From the NCBI GenBank assembly GCA_002025645.1, contig CP018783.1, forward strand, positions 3,224,001-3,288,000: a DNA stretch of 64,000 nt, given 5' to 3'. The DNA comes from Curtobacterium pusillum. Lineage in GTDB: Bacteria > Actinomycetota > Actinomycetes > Actinomycetales > Microbacteriaceae. Below are positions 7,830 through 16,113 of the stretch, in pieces. The translations under genes were made by a program, and so were the position numbers. Numbering within the stretch: the stretch's first letter is position 1; the number at the start of each line of letters is the position of its first letter. The notes under the pieces are model-generated. The model saw only the letters and a program-made list of their open reading frames with translations. It ran no database searches and was not told where the DNA came from.

Positions 7830-9787
7830 CGAGCGTGACCGAGACCCGCTCCGAGACGCCGACGACCGAGACCGCCGAGGACGGCGGCCACGGCACGGTC
7901 AAGAAGGGCGCCGCCGTGCTCGCCCTCGCCGCCCTCGGGGTGGTGTTCGGCGACATCGGCACGAGTCCGCTGTACGCCCTGCGGACGGTGTTCACGATCG
8001 ACGACGGCATCGTGAAGGCCAACCAGGAGGACGTCTACGGCGTGATCTCGATGATGTTCTGGAGCATCACGATCACCGTCTCGATCAAGTACGTCCTCGT
8101 GCTCATGCGCGCCGACAACGACGGCGAGGGCGGGGTGATGGCCCTCGCGGCACTCGCCCGCCGGCTGTACGCGAAGCGCCGCGGCGGTGCGGTGATCTTC
8201 CTCGTCATCGGGATCGTCGGCGTCTCGCTCTTCTACGGCGACTCGGTGATCACGCCGGCGGTCTCGGTGCTGTCGGCGGTCGAGGGCCTCGGCACCGCAG
8301 CACCCGCGGTCGGACACCTGATCGTGCCGATCGCAGCCGTCATCCTCGTGCTGCTGTTCGCCGCCCAGCGGTTCGGCACCGGCAAGGTCGGCAACCTGTT
8401 CGGCCCCGTGATGCTGCTCTGGTTCGTGGTCATCGCGGCCGCCGGGGTGCCGCACATCATCGCCCACCCCGGTGTCCTGCAGGGGTTGTCGCCGACGTGG
8501 GCGATCGCCTTCACGTTCGCGCACCCGTACATCACGTTCGTGGCGATGGGTGCCGTCGTCCTGGTGATCACCGGCGCCGAGGCCCTCTACGCGGACATGG
8601 GGCACTTCGGCCGCCCGGCCATCCTCCGCGCCTGGTTCTTCGTCGTCTTCCCGGCGCTCGTGCTGAACTACCTCGGCCAGGCCTCCCTCGTGCTCCGCGA
8701 CCCGTCGGCCGCGAAGGACCCGTTCTTCCTGCTCTTCCCGGACGGTCTGCGCCTGCCGGTGGTGGTTCTCGCGACGATGGCGACGGTGATCGCGAGCCAG
8801 GCCGTGATCTCCGGCGCGTTCTCGCTCACCCGCCAGGCCGTGCAGCTCGGGCTGCTGCCGCCGCTGACGATCCGCCAGACCTCGCGGCGGGAGAGCGGGC
8901 AGATCTACCTGCCGGCCGTGAACCTCCTGCTGTTCATCGGCGTGCTGGCGATCATGCTCGCGTTCCGGTCCTCGGCCAACCTCGCCACCGCGTACGGGGT
9001 GTCCGTGACCGGGGCGCTCGTGGTCGACACGCTCCTGCTGCTGCTCGTCGTGCGGCCGCTCTGGAAGTGGAAGCCGTGGAAGCTCGTGCTCGCCGCGGTG
9101 GCCTTCGGCGGTCTCGAGCTGACGTTCCTGGCCGGCAACCTGTCGAAGATCATCCACGGCGGGTGGGTCCCGCTCCTCATCGCGCTCGCGGTGATCACGG
9201 TCATGACGACGTGGCGCCGCGGTCGGGCGCTCGTGCAGGAGGAACGCAAGGAGCGGGAAGGCTCGCTCGCCGACTTCATCGAGCGCGTGAACGAGGACCA
9301 CGTCCCCCGGGTGCCCGGTGTCGCGGTGTTCCCGCACCCGAACAAGGAGACGACCCCGCTCGCCCTCCGCGCCAACGTGGACCACAACCACGTGCTGCAC
9401 CGGACCGTGCTCATCGTGTCCGTCCTCACCGCGAACGTGCCCCACGTGCCGCACGCGCGGGCGTTCTTCCGCGACGACCTCGGGTACGAGGACGACGGCA
9501 TCGACCACATCACCATCAAGTTCGGGTTCTCGGACGACCAGGACCTGCCGAAGGCCCTGCACGCCGCCTGCCTGGCCGAGGTGCTCGACATCGACCCGGA
9601 CGAGATGGAGCACGCGTCCTACTTCATCTCGCGCGGCGCGCTCCGCCCGACGCCGGGGCACCACGGCATGGTCGGGTGGCGGAAGAAGCTGTTCGTCGGG
9701 CTCGCGCACAACGCGGCCGACCCGGCAGCGCGGTTCGGCCTGCCCGCCCACCGCACGGTGACGATGGGCAGCGACGTCGAGATCTGA
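7826..9787 (+). CDS. kup: Kup-type potassium uptake transporter
   Basis: The protein has 653 residues. After a hydrophilic N-terminus of about 30 residues comes the Kup signature GVVFGDIGTSPLYAL, then about twelve membrane helices and a cytoplasmic C-terminal domain of roughly 180 residues, all as expected. Members carry K+ into the cell, probably by K+/H+ symport. The frame is open further upstream, but conservation starts near here; GTG 7826 has GGAG 8 nt upstream, and GTG 7835 is an in-frame alternative. It stands alone, ending in the palindrome at 9809 against the convergent CDF gene. Confidence 0.95.
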   Translation: MTSVTETRSETPTTETAEDGGHGTVKKGAAVLALAALGVVFGDIGTSPLYALRTVFTIDDGIVKANQEDVYGVISMMFWSITITVSIKYVLVLMRADNDGEGGVMALAALARRLYAKRRGGAVIFLVIGIVGVSLFYGDSVITPAVSVLSAVEGLGTAAPAVGHLIVPIAAVILVLLFAAQRFGTGKVGNLFGPVMLLWFVVIAAAGVPHIIAHPGVLQGLSPTWAIAFTFAHPYITFVAMGAVVLVITGAEALYADMGHFGRPAILRAWFFVVFPALVLNYLGQASLVLRDPSAAKDPFFLLFPDGLRLPVVVLATMATVIASQAVISGAFSLTRQAVQLGLLPPLTIRQTSRRESGQIYLPAVNLLLFIGVLAIMLAFRSSANLATAYGVSVTGALVVDTLLLLLVVRPLWKWKPWKLVLAAVAFGGLELTFLAGNLSKIIHGGWVPLLIALAVITVMTTWRRGRALVQEERKEREGSLADFIERVNEDHVPRVPGVAVFPHPNKETTPLALRANVDHNHVLHRTVLIVSVLTANVPHVPHARAFFRDDLGYEDDGIDHITIKFGFSDDQDLPKALHAACLAEVLDIDPDEMEHASYFISRGALRPTPGHHGMVGWRKKLFVGLAHNAADPAARFGLPAHRTVTMGSDVEI

Positions 9788-9808
9788 CGACGCCGTCGGG
9801 CTGTCGGA

Positions 9809-9844
9809 CTGGAGGCACGTGGCGGGCCCGCCACGTGCCTCCAG
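9809..9844. terminator. Perfect 36-bp palindrome between convergent kup and CDF genes
   Basis: Both 18-bp arms match perfectly about a GGGCCC centre, with CTGGAGGCACGTGG as the left outer part. It begins 22 bp behind the kup stop and would work as a hairpin in either direction, although no T-tract follows. It is one of eight full copies of a dispersed element in this window. Confidence 0.75.
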
Positions 9845-9859
9845 CCCGTCAGCGGACCG

Positions 9860-10549
9860 TCAGCAGCAGTCGCACGCGTCGACCGTGCGCTCACCGGTGA
9901 GCGCCGCGACCGGCTGCTTGCAGGCGTCGCCGCGCCACCCCTCGAGGCCTTCGCGCACCGCGAAGACCACCACGACGAGTCCGGCGACGGGGTCGGCCCA
10001 GGTCCAGCCGAACAGGGTGTTGAGCAGGAGCCCGACCAGGACGGCGGCAGAGAGGTAGCTGCAGACGAGCGTCTGCTTGGAGTCCGCGACGGCCGATGCC
10101 GAGCCGAGTTCCGTGCCGGTGCGGCGTTCGAGCAGGCTGAGGAACGGCATCACGGCCAGGCTGACCGCTGCCAGCACGATGCCGACGGTGCTGTGCTCCG
10201 GCTCGCGCAGACCGGTCAGCGTGAGCACCGCGTCGACGGAGACGTAGAGCGCGAGGCCGAAGAACGAGACGGCGATGACCCGGAGCGCCGTCCGCTCACG
10301 GGCCTCCGGGTCACGCCCGGCGAACTGCCACGCGACGGCCGCTGCCGACAGGACCTCGACGATCGAGTCCAGCCCGAACCCGATGAGCGCGGTCGACGAC
10401 GCCACCGAGCCGGCGGCGATGGCGACGACGGCCTCGACCACGTTGTACGTGATGGTCGCGGTGACGATCCACCGGATGCGCTTCCGCAGGAGCGCCTGAC
10501 GGGCCGCCGTCGGGGCGGGGCGGACGCCGACCGACACCGCGCCGGTCAT
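9860..10549 (-). CDS. Cation diffusion facilitator family transporter
   Basis: The protein has 229 residues and about five to six membrane helices, with acidic residues in FGLDSIVE and VADSKQTLVCSY where CDF proteins bind metal. The usual C-terminal cytoplasmic domain is reduced to a short tail ending in ACDCC, so a cysteine cluster may bind metal there. It should export a divalent cation (Zn, Cd, Co or Pb) in exchange for protons. The start overlaps the stop of the CmtR-like sensor gene (ATGA), so the pair is a metal-inducible unit. Confidence 0.85.
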   Translation of the reverse strand: MTGAVSVGVRPAPTAARQALLRKRIRWIVTATITYNVVEAVVAIAAGSVASSTALIGFGLDSIVEVLSAAAVAWQFAGRDPEARERTALRVIAVSFFGLALYVSVDAVLTLTGLREPEHSTVGIVLAAVSLAVMPFLSLLERRTGTELGSASAVADSKQTLVCSYLSAAVLVGLLLNTLFGWTWADPVAGLVVVVFAVREGLEGWRGDACKQPVAALTGERTVDACDCC

Positions 10550-10899
10550 GCGCCGGGCCCGCAGCAGAGCGGGACGTCGCAGTCGTCGTCGGTGCAGCCG
10601 CTGCCGTCGTCGACGGCGAGGACGACGTCGACCAGGGACTCCAACGCCCGGGTGAGGTGCGCGTCGGCGATCTCGTACCGGGTGCGACGCCCCTCGGGAA
10701 CGGTCGCGACGATGCCGCACCCGCGCAGGCAGGCGAGGTGGTTCGACACGTTCGCCCGTGTGAGGCCGAGTTCGTCCGCGAGCTCGGCGGGGTACCCGGG
10801 GGAGTCGAGCAGGCGCAGCAGGATCCGTGAACGGGTCGGATCGGCGAGGGCGCGACCGAGCCGGTTCATCACGTCGAGTCGCGGGGCGGCGGTCAGCAT
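10546..10899 (-). CDS. cmtR: ArsR/SmtB-family metal sensor, CmtR type
   Basis: A 117-residue winged-helix repressor. The recognition helix region reads ANVSNHLACLRGCG, with the two cysteines spaced as the Cd/Pb ligands of mycobacterial CmtR, and the tail holds further cysteines (CTDDDCDVPLCC). Binding of Cd or Pb should release the operator and induce itself and the coupled CDF exporter. The start at 10899 has no ribosome site but a -10 box (TACAGT) ends 6 nt upstream, so the mRNA is probably leaderless. In Mycobacterium the partner is a P-type ATPase; here it is a CDF protein. Confidence 0.88.
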   Translation of the reverse strand: MLTAAPRLDVMNRLGRALADPTRSRILLRLLDSPGYPAELADELGLTRANVSNHLACLRGCGIVATVPEGRRTRYEIADAHLTRALESLVDVVLAVDDGSGCTDDDCDVPLCCGPGA

Positions 10900-10905
10900 G
10901 GCGCA

Positions 10906-10934
10906 ACTGTACAGCGCTCGCTGAACAGTGTCAC
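10906..10934 (-). promoter_or_regulatory. cmtR promoter with overlapping 20-bp operator
   Basis: On the minus strand GTGACA (10929-10934) and TACAGT (10906-10911) are separated by exactly 17 bp, a near-consensus promoter. The imperfect inverted repeat 10908-10927 (TGTACAGCG and CGCTGAACA, one mismatch) covers spacer and -10. Repressor bound there would block RNA polymerase directly. Confidence 0.75.
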
Positions 10935-10948
10935 GGCCTGTGGCCACC

Positions 10949-11845
10949 TCAGTGTGCGGTGTGGCTGCTCTCCGTGGACCGGCTCCGCAGCCGACCGACC
11001 CCGAGCACGACCGCGACGACCACGAGCCCGAGCGCCAGTCCGAACACCGCCGAGATCGCCGTGTCGACGATCCACGTGACGACGGGGCCGGTGGCCTCGA
11101 TCGCGTGCTCGACGACGTGCAACAGGTCGTACGGCCCGTGCCAGAACGTCTCCGCCAGGTTCGCGATGACCAGGTGTCCACCGACCCAGAGCATCGCGAC
11201 CGTGCCGACGATGCTGATCACCCGGAAGACCGTCGGCATCGCGAGCACGATCCGCGCTCCGGTGCGTCGGGTCCGACGGACGGGGTTCTTCATCATCTGC
11301 AGGCCGATGTCGTCGACCTTCACGAGCAGGGCGACGGCGCCGTACACCAGCGCGGTCATGCCGAGCCCGATGACGATCAGCGCGCCGAGCGTCAGCCACG
11401 TCCCGAGGTCCGGGTCGAGGCTCGCGAGCGCGATGAGCATGATCTCGGTGCTCAGGATGAGGTCCGTCCGGATGGCACCGAACACCAGCTTGCCCTCGTC
11501 GGCGGACGGCTCCTCGCCGGTGGCGTGGTGGTGGCCGAACCACTCCGTGACCTTCTCGGCTCCCTCGAAGCACAGGTACGTGCCGCCGATGAGCAGCAGC
11601 CACGGCAGCACCCACGGCGCGAACGCCGACAGCAGCAGCGCCAGCGGGATGATGATGATGAACTTGTTGAAGAGGCTGCCGAGCGCGATCCGGCCGACGA
11701 CCGGCAGTTCGCGAGCGGGGGTGAGCCCCTGGACGTACTGCGGGGTGACCGCGGCGTCGTCGATGACGACACCCGCCGTCTTGGCGCTGGCCTTCAGCGC
11801 TGCGGAGAGCACGTCGTCGACGATGGCGAGCAGACCGACTGACAT
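10949..11845 (-). CDS. DUF808 (YedI-like) membrane protein
   Basis: The protein has 298 residues and several hydrophobic segments. The start MSVGLLAIVDDV, the long amphipathic region around residues 20-60 and GGTYLCFEGAEKV identify DUF808, a family of inner-membrane proteins related to YedI with no established function. The gene starts behind a leaderless-type promoter (TAGGGT at 11852-11857, 6 nt before ATG). It ends just before the cmtR promoter but faces the same way. No functional link to neighbours is clear. Confidence 0.85.
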   Translation of the reverse strand: MSVGLLAIVDDVLSAALKASAKTAGVVIDDAAVTPQYVQGLTPARELPVVGRIALGSLFNKFIIIIPLALLLSAFAPWVLPWLLLIGGTYLCFEGAEKVTEWFGHHHATGEEPSADEGKLVFGAIRTDLILSTEIMLIALASLDPDLGTWLTLGALIVIGLGMTALVYGAVALLVKVDDIGLQMMKNPVRRTRRTGARIVLAMPTVFRVISIVGTVAMLWVGGHLVIANLAETFWHGPYDLLHVVEHAIEATGPVVTWIVDTAISAVFGLALGLVVVAVVLGVGRLRSRSTESSHTAH

Positions 11846-11851
11846 GCGCTC

Positions 11852-11857
11852 ACCCTA
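11852..11857 (-). promoter_or_regulatory. -10 box (TAGGGT) of the DUF808 gene inside the AraC stop codon
   Basis: Read on the minus strand, TAGGGT ends 6 nt before the ATG at 11845. Its first three bases are the TAG stop codon of the upstream AraC-type gene, so terminator codon and promoter share bases. Expected to give a leaderless transcript. Confidence 0.6.
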
Positions 11858-12820
11858 GCGGCGGACGCGCCGCCCACGGAGGGTCTCGGACGGCGGCTCG
11901 CCGTACACGTCGGCGTAGTAGCCGGAGAACCTGCCGAGGTGGTGGAACCCCCACGACAGGGCGATCTCGGCGACGGTCGTCTCGTCGGGGTCGGCGGCCA
12001 GCAGGTCGGACCGGACGCCGTGCAGTCGGGCCTCACGCAGGAACTGCATCGGCCGCACCCCGACGTGCCGCTGGAACGCCGCCTGCAGGCCCCGCGCGCT
12101 CACCCCGGCGGCCGCGCTCACCTCGGCGACGGTGAGCGGTCGACGGGCGTTCGCGACCATCCACTCCTTGGCGAAGCGGATCGTCGACGAGCCGACGGCC
12201 GCCGTCGGTGCTCGTTCGGGGGTCGCGTCGAACGCGGCGGCGACGGCGTCGGCGATGGACTGGTTCCACCGGGCCCGGTCCACCGCGGGGGTCGACGGGT
12301 CCAGGAGGCGCGGTGCGGCTTCCCCGATCCGGCTGCGGAGTCGACGCAGCGCGTCCACCCCGAGCGCGTCACGGAACGCGAGCTGCTGCGGCTCGTCGTC
12401 ACCGCGCCGGGCCGCTGCGATCGACTCGAGGAACGCCCCGCCGAAGCGCACCGAGTGCTGCCCGGACGGGAGTCCGTCGAAGCGGAAGTCGCGGCCGGCC
12501 GGGTACATCACGGGGATGCCCGGCAGGAGCTGGACGGGGTCGCGGGAGTCGGTGTCGATGGTCATGCCGGGCGAGGTCGCCCACACGAGGACGTAGTCGG
12601 TGCCGGGCGAGATCGTGCCCCAGCGGTGTGCCGCGACGTCCGAGGTCCCCATGGTGACGTCCTGGTCGCCGACTGCTCGGAAGCGGTAGGCGAACCCGTC
12701 CCGGGCGGCCTCGCCGATGTGGATGTCCCGGCTGGCGTACGCACGCTCGTACAGTTCGACGGCGTCGTCGACGAGGGAACCCCGACGATCGACGTGGATC
12801 GGCGTCACTGCTGGTTGCAT
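11855..12820 (-). CDS. AraC-family transcriptional regulator
   Basis: The protein has 321 residues: an N-terminal AraC-binding-like domain (about 1-200) and a C-terminal pair of helix-turn-helices (about 215-315), with VAEIALSWGFHHLGRFSGYY as the conserved second HTH. It resembles the group with an AraC_binding_2-type sensor, whose ligands are mostly small hydrophobic or amino compounds. No target is evident; both flanking genes point the same way or are unrelated. It looks related in architecture to the AraC gene at 52374. Confidence 0.88.
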   Translation of the reverse strand: MQPAVTPIHVDRRGSLVDDAVELYERAYASRDIHIGEAARDGFAYRFRAVGDQDVTMGTSDVAAHRWGTISPGTDYVLVWATSPGMTIDTDSRDPVQLLPGIPVMYPAGRDFRFDGLPSGQHSVRFGGAFLESIAAARRGDDEPQQLAFRDALGVDALRRLRSRIGEAAPRLLDPSTPAVDRARWNQSIADAVAAAFDATPERAPTAAVGSSTIRFAKEWMVANARRPLTVAEVSAAAGVSARGLQAAFQRHVGVRPMQFLREARLHGVRSDLLAADPDETTVAEIALSWGFHHLGRFSGYYADVYGEPPSETLRGRRVRR

Positions 12821-12876
12821 ACACGTCCAGTGTCGTCCATCTCGGTGCGGAAGGGACCCCCACTGCGCGGGACGGC

Positions 12877-13437
12877 TCAGAGGTCGAGGCGGTTCCAGGT
12901 CTGTGCTCCACGGCCGTCGTCGGGCTCCGGGTGGGCAGTGGTCGCAGCGGGGTCGTGGACGAACCCGAGCCGCGCGGCGACCCGGAACGACGGCGCGTTC
13001 CACGCGCGGATCGTGGCCCAGAGCCGGGTGTACCCCACGGACCGTGCCGCTGCGACGACGGCGGTCGCGGCCTCGGTGGCGTGACCGTGTCCGTGTGCCG
13101 CCTCGAGGAACTCGTACGCGAGCTCCGGCTCCTCGGGAGTCGACCGGCCGACCACGAGTCCGCAGTACCCGAGGAATGCCCCCGAGGCGGCCAGTCTGAC
13201 CGGGTAGAGCGGCAGCGGCGTGCCGCTCGTGGCGGCGAGCGACCGGACGGATGCAGTGGCCGCGTCGTGGTCCGGGCGACCGGCGGTCCTCGGCGTCGGT
13301 GGTTCGCCTCGACGAGCGGCAGCGGCACTCCGTTCGCCGACGAGCTCCGCGTACCACTCGGCGTCGCCGTCCGACCAGCCGCCCAGGACCAGCCGGTCCG
13401 TCCGGAGGTACAGGGGCATCGACGCCGGCGTCTGCAT
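12877..13437 (-). CDS. GNAT N-acetyltransferase, RimJ/RimL type
   Basis: The protein has 186 residues. It opens with LYLRTDRLVLGGWSDGD and later has ELAYEFLEAAHGHGHATEAA and NAPSFRVAARLGF, the acetyl-CoA loop and C-terminal motif of the RimJ/RimL branch of GNAT enzymes. The acceptor is unknown. A TAGCGT box at 13444-13449 ends 6 nt before the ATG, suggesting a leaderless transcript. It is divergent from the manganese catalase gene. Confidence 0.88.
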   Translation of the reverse strand: MQTPASMPLYLRTDRLVLGGWSDGDAEWYAELVGERSAAAARRGEPPTPRTAGRPDHDAATASVRSLAATSGTPLPLYPVRLAASGAFLGYCGLVVGRSTPEEPELAYEFLEAAHGHGHATEAATAVVAAARSVGYTRLWATIRAWNAPSFRVAARLGFVHDPAATTAHPEPDDGRGAQTWNRLDL

Positions 13438-13558
13438 GCCTCGACGCTACCCACGGGTCGCCCCCACTGCGCTTGCCGGCTGAACCGTGCGGCCTGCCAG
13501 TCGTCCCCGAGGACGGTGAGGTCAGCGGTGACCAGCCGCTCGACAGCAAGGAGGCTCC

Positions 13559-14512
13559 ATGTACTTCCACGCACAGACCTGGATCAACGAGATCGCCGAC
13601 GGCGAGCCGGACCCCGCAGCAGCGAACGCCCTGCAGGAGGGCCTCGGCGGCCAGTTCGGCGAGATGCGCACGATGATGCAGTACCTCTTCCAGGCGATGA
13701 ACTTCCGTGGGCCGGCGGCGAAGCCGTTCCGCGACCTCATCCAGGGCGTCGGGACCGAGGAGATCAGCCACGTCGAGCTCATCGGGACCACGATCTCCCG
13801 CCTGCTCGACGGCGCTCCCGGGTACTCCGGCAAGGTCACCGACCCGGTGGACAAGCCCGGTGCGAAGGGGGCCACGCCGCTGAACATCGCCCTCGACACG
13901 GGCAACATCCACCACTACCTCGTCGGTGCCCAGGGCGCGTTGCCCGTCGACGCGGCCGGCAACCCGTGGAGCGGCAGCTACGTCTACAACTCCGGCAACC
14001 TGCCCCTCGACCTGCTCTACAACCTCATGCTCGAGTCGACCGGCCGCCTGCAGAAGTGCCGCATCTACGAGATGACCGACAACCCCACCGCACGTGGCAC
14101 CATCGCGTACCTGATCGTCCGCGACCAGGCGCACGAGAACGCCTACGCGAAGGCGCTCGAAGCACTCGGCGTCGACTGGAAGACCCTGCTGCCGATCCCG
14201 AAGACGAACGCCGAACGGTTCCCGGAGGTCAAGCAGCTCGTCGACCTCGGCCTGCAGAGCAAGCAGTACAGCTTCGACCTCGACGGTGCGTCCGAGGCGG
14301 CGAAGATCTTCCGCGGGGCGTCCCCGTCGAAGGACGGCACCGACCTGTCCGCCACCGAGCAGGCACCCGTCGGCGTCCCGTCGTTCATCGCGCCGGAGCG
14401 GCTCGAAGAATTCGCGCCGGGTCTCGACGCCGATCTCCTCGCGCTCATCCAGCAGACCGCGGAGCTCGAGCTCGACCAGGCCGAGGTGCCGCTGTACGGT
14501 CCGGTCGCCTGA
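13559..14512 (+). CDS. Manganese (non-haem) catalase
   Basis: The protein has 317 residues, usual for the family. The four-helix ferritin-like core carries the dimanganese ligands in GEMRTMMQYLFQ, TEEISHVELI and RDQAHENAYAKAL. It decomposes hydrogen peroxide in the cytoplasm. The start is clear: AAGGAGG stands 6 nt before ATG. It is a single-gene unit and meets a VOC gene end-on with only 6 bp between stops. Confidence 0.95.
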   Translation: MYFHAQTWINEIADGEPDPAAANALQEGLGGQFGEMRTMMQYLFQAMNFRGPAAKPFRDLIQGVGTEEISHVELIGTTISRLLDGAPGYSGKVTDPVDKPGAKGATPLNIALDTGNIHHYLVGAQGALPVDAAGNPWSGSYVYNSGNLPLDLLYNLMLESTGRLQKCRIYEMTDNPTARGTIAYLIVRDQAHENAYAKALEALGVDWKTLLPIPKTNAERFPEVKQLVDLGLQSKQYSFDLDGASEAAKIFRGASPSKDGTDLSATEQAPVGVPSFIAPERLEEFAPGLDADLLALIQQTAELELDQAEVPLYGPVA

Positions 14513-14518
14513 CCGGGA

Positions 14519-14956
14519 TCAGTCGAGGCAGAACTCGTTGCCCTCGACGTCCTGCATGACGATGCACGACTCGTTGACCTCGTCCGCGAGCATCCGGCGG
14601 AACTGCGTGGCCCCGAGGGCGACGAGCCGGTCGCTCTCGGCGTCGAGGGCAGCGAGTCGTTCGTCGCCGACCATGCCGGTGCCGACACGGACGTCGAGGT
14701 GCACGCGGTTCTTCACGACCTTGCCCTCCGGCACACGCTGGAAGAACAGCCGCGGCCCGGCGCCGGTCGGGTCGACGCACGCGAACGCCGACCCCTGGTG
14801 CTCGAGCGGCAGCGACTGGTCGAACGCGTCCCACGAGTCGAACCCGGGCGGTGGCGGTGGCACGACGTAGCCGAGCACCTCGCACCAGAAGCGCGCCACC
14901 CGCTCGGGTTCCGCACAGTCGAACGTCACCTGCACCTGCCGCACCGTCGCCGTCAT
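14519..14956 (-). CDS. VOC-superfamily (glyoxalase-like) protein
   Basis: The protein has 145 residues with two paired beta-alpha-beta-beta-beta modules; VQVTFDCAEPERVARFWCE and QDVEGNEFCLD mark the ends of the fold. This glyoxalase-like subgroup is common in actinobacteria and has no agreed substrate. The ATG at 14956 lacks a ribosome site but follows TAGGGT (14963-14968) by 6 nt, so translation is probably leaderless. The next gene to the right uses a similar divergent promoter. Confidence 0.85.
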   Translation of the reverse strand: MTATVRQVQVTFDCAEPERVARFWCEVLGYVVPPPPPGFDSWDAFDQSLPLEHQGSAFACVDPTGAGPRLFFQRVPEGKVVKNRVHLDVRVGTGMVGDERLAALDAESDRLVALGATQFRRMLADEVNESCIVMQDVEGNEFCLD

Positions 14957-14962
14957 GGCGCC

Positions 14963-15001
14963 ACCCTAGGCTGAACGGCGCGCAGCCGTCCTCCGTATGC
15001 T
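14963..15001. promoter_or_regulatory. Divergent pair of leaderless promoters
   Basis: Leftward TAGGGT (14963-14968) ends 6 nt before the VOC start codon. Rightward TATGCT (14996-15001) ends 6 nt before the ATG at 15008. Neither gene has a Shine-Dalgarno sequence. Confidence 0.6.
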
Positions 15002-15007
15002 CGCGGC

Positions 15008-15277
15008 ATGGCTGACTTCACCGCTTCCCAGGCCGCCGTCGTCCGGATCGAGCGCGCCGAGGAGGGGCGCTGGGACCTCACGGTGATCAGCGACTCCGGT
15101 GTCCGGATGGGGCACGGCGAGTACCTCTTCGACGCCGCTGACGACGATGCCGCCGCCGAGCAGGCCGCCGCGCTGGACTTCGTGCGCGACTACGGCTTCC
15201 GGTTCGAGCCGGACGCCGTCGTGTCCGACGGGCCGGACGCCTACTGGGCCCCGCTGCTGCCGATCGACGCGCGGTAG
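15008..15277 (+). CDS. Small acidic protein of unknown function
   Basis: An 89-residue acidic protein (MADFTASQAAVV at the N-terminus, then alternating strands and a central acidic helix DAADDDAAAEQ). No signal peptide or membrane segment. I do not recognise a family. The start is supported by a -10 box ending 6 nt upstream. Codon use is like its neighbours, and the third positions are strongly GC, so it looks real. Confidence 0.7.
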   Translation: MADFTASQAAVVRIERAEEGRWDLTVISDSGVRMGHGEYLFDAADDDAAAEQAAALDFVRDYGFRFEPDAVVSDGPDAYWAPLLPIDAR

Positions 15278-15290
15278 GCCGGGCACCGCA

Positions 15291-15686
15291 TCACAGCGAG
15301 GCGAGCAGGCCTTCCACTCGGGAACGGATCGCGTCGCGGATCGGCCGGACGTCCTCGATCGGCAGCCCAGCCGGGTCGTCGAGCTCCCAGTCCTCGTAGC
15401 GCTTGCCGGGGAAGACCGGGCAGGCGTCCCCGCACCCCATCGTGATGACGACGTCGGACTCCCGCACGGTGTCGGTCTCGAGCACGGCGGGTTCAGCCCC
15501 GCCGATGTCGATGCCGTCCTCGGCCATGGCCTGCACGGCGACGGCGTTGACCCGGTCGGCCGGTTCGCTGCCGGCCGAGTACACGCGGACGCGGTCGCCG
15601 CCGAGGTGCTGCAGGTACCCGGCGGCCATCTGTGATCGTCCGGCGTTGTGCACGCACACGAACAGGACGGTCGGACGGTCGCTCAC
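15291..15686 (-). CDS. arsC: Arsenate reductase, LMW-phosphatase type
   Basis: The protein has 131 residues. The P-loop VCVHNAGRSQMA contains nucleophile Cys11 and Arg17, and TMGCGDACP supplies Cys85 and Cys89, the pair used by thioredoxin- or mycothiol-linked arsenate reductases. It reduces arsenate to arsenite. The GTG start overlaps the stop of the upstream VOC/PhnB-like gene (GTGA), so the two are co-translated. No arsenite pump or ArsR is adjacent, so it may be an accessory copy or serve another phosphatase role. Confidence 0.85.
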   Translation of the reverse strand: MSDRPTVLFVCVHNAGRSQMAAGYLQHLGGDRVRVYSAGSEPADRVNAVAVQAMAEDGIDIGGAEPAVLETDTVRESDVVITMGCGDACPVFPGKRYEDWELDDPAGLPIEDVRPIRDAIRSRVEGLLASL

Positions 15687-16096
15687 GCCAGCGCCGACGC
15701 TTCGAAGCCGATCAGCCACGTGACCCCGAAGACGTCCCGCACGGTGCCGTCCCAGTCGCCCCAGGGGCGCTCCTGGAGCGGTTCGACGACCGTCCCGTCG
15801 GTGGCGAGCTCGTCGAACCACCCGCGCAGGACGTCGGGCTCCGCTGCTCCGAGCAGCGAGAACATCAGCCCGGTCGAGGTGAAGGTGGTGTCGTCCGTGC
15901 CCGCGTCTGCCGCGAAGAGCTGCAGCCCGCCGGTGAGCTGGCCGTGCGCGACCGCGTCGGCGGGGCCGTCGTCGCGCGAGAAGTCCGCGAACGTCGCGAT
16001 CCGCACCTCGCCGCCGAACACGCGCTGCCACCGGTCGAGCGCGGCGCGCGCGGTGCCGTCGAAGAGGAAGTATGGGGAGGGCCCGCTGACGTTCAT
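15683..16096 (-). CDS. VOC-family protein, PhnB-like
   Basis: The protein has 137 residues and the single-domain VOC pattern of the PhnB/YjdN group (PYFLFDGTARAALDRWQRVFGG near the N-terminus in two parts, MFSLLGAAEPDVLRGWFDEL, then PWGDWDGTVRDVFGVTW at the C-terminus). Function of this group is undefined; some relate to resistance or to metal-dependent chemistry. TACGGT (16103-16108) ends 6 nt before the ATG, giving a probable leaderless mRNA shared with arsC. Confidence 0.82.
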   Translation of the reverse strand: MNVSGPSPYFLFDGTARAALDRWQRVFGGEVRIATFADFSRDDGPADAVAHGQLTGGLQLFAADAGTDDTTFTSTGLMFSLLGAAEPDVLRGWFDELATDGTVVEPLQERPWGDWDGTVRDVFGVTWLIGFEASALA

Positions 16097-16113
16097 GTCC
16101 GCACCGTACCCGC

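Noticed and set aside
15291..16096. Arsenic-resistance operon
   Set aside because: ArsC is coupled only to a PhnB-like VOC gene; no arsenite pump or ArsR-type repressor is next to it.
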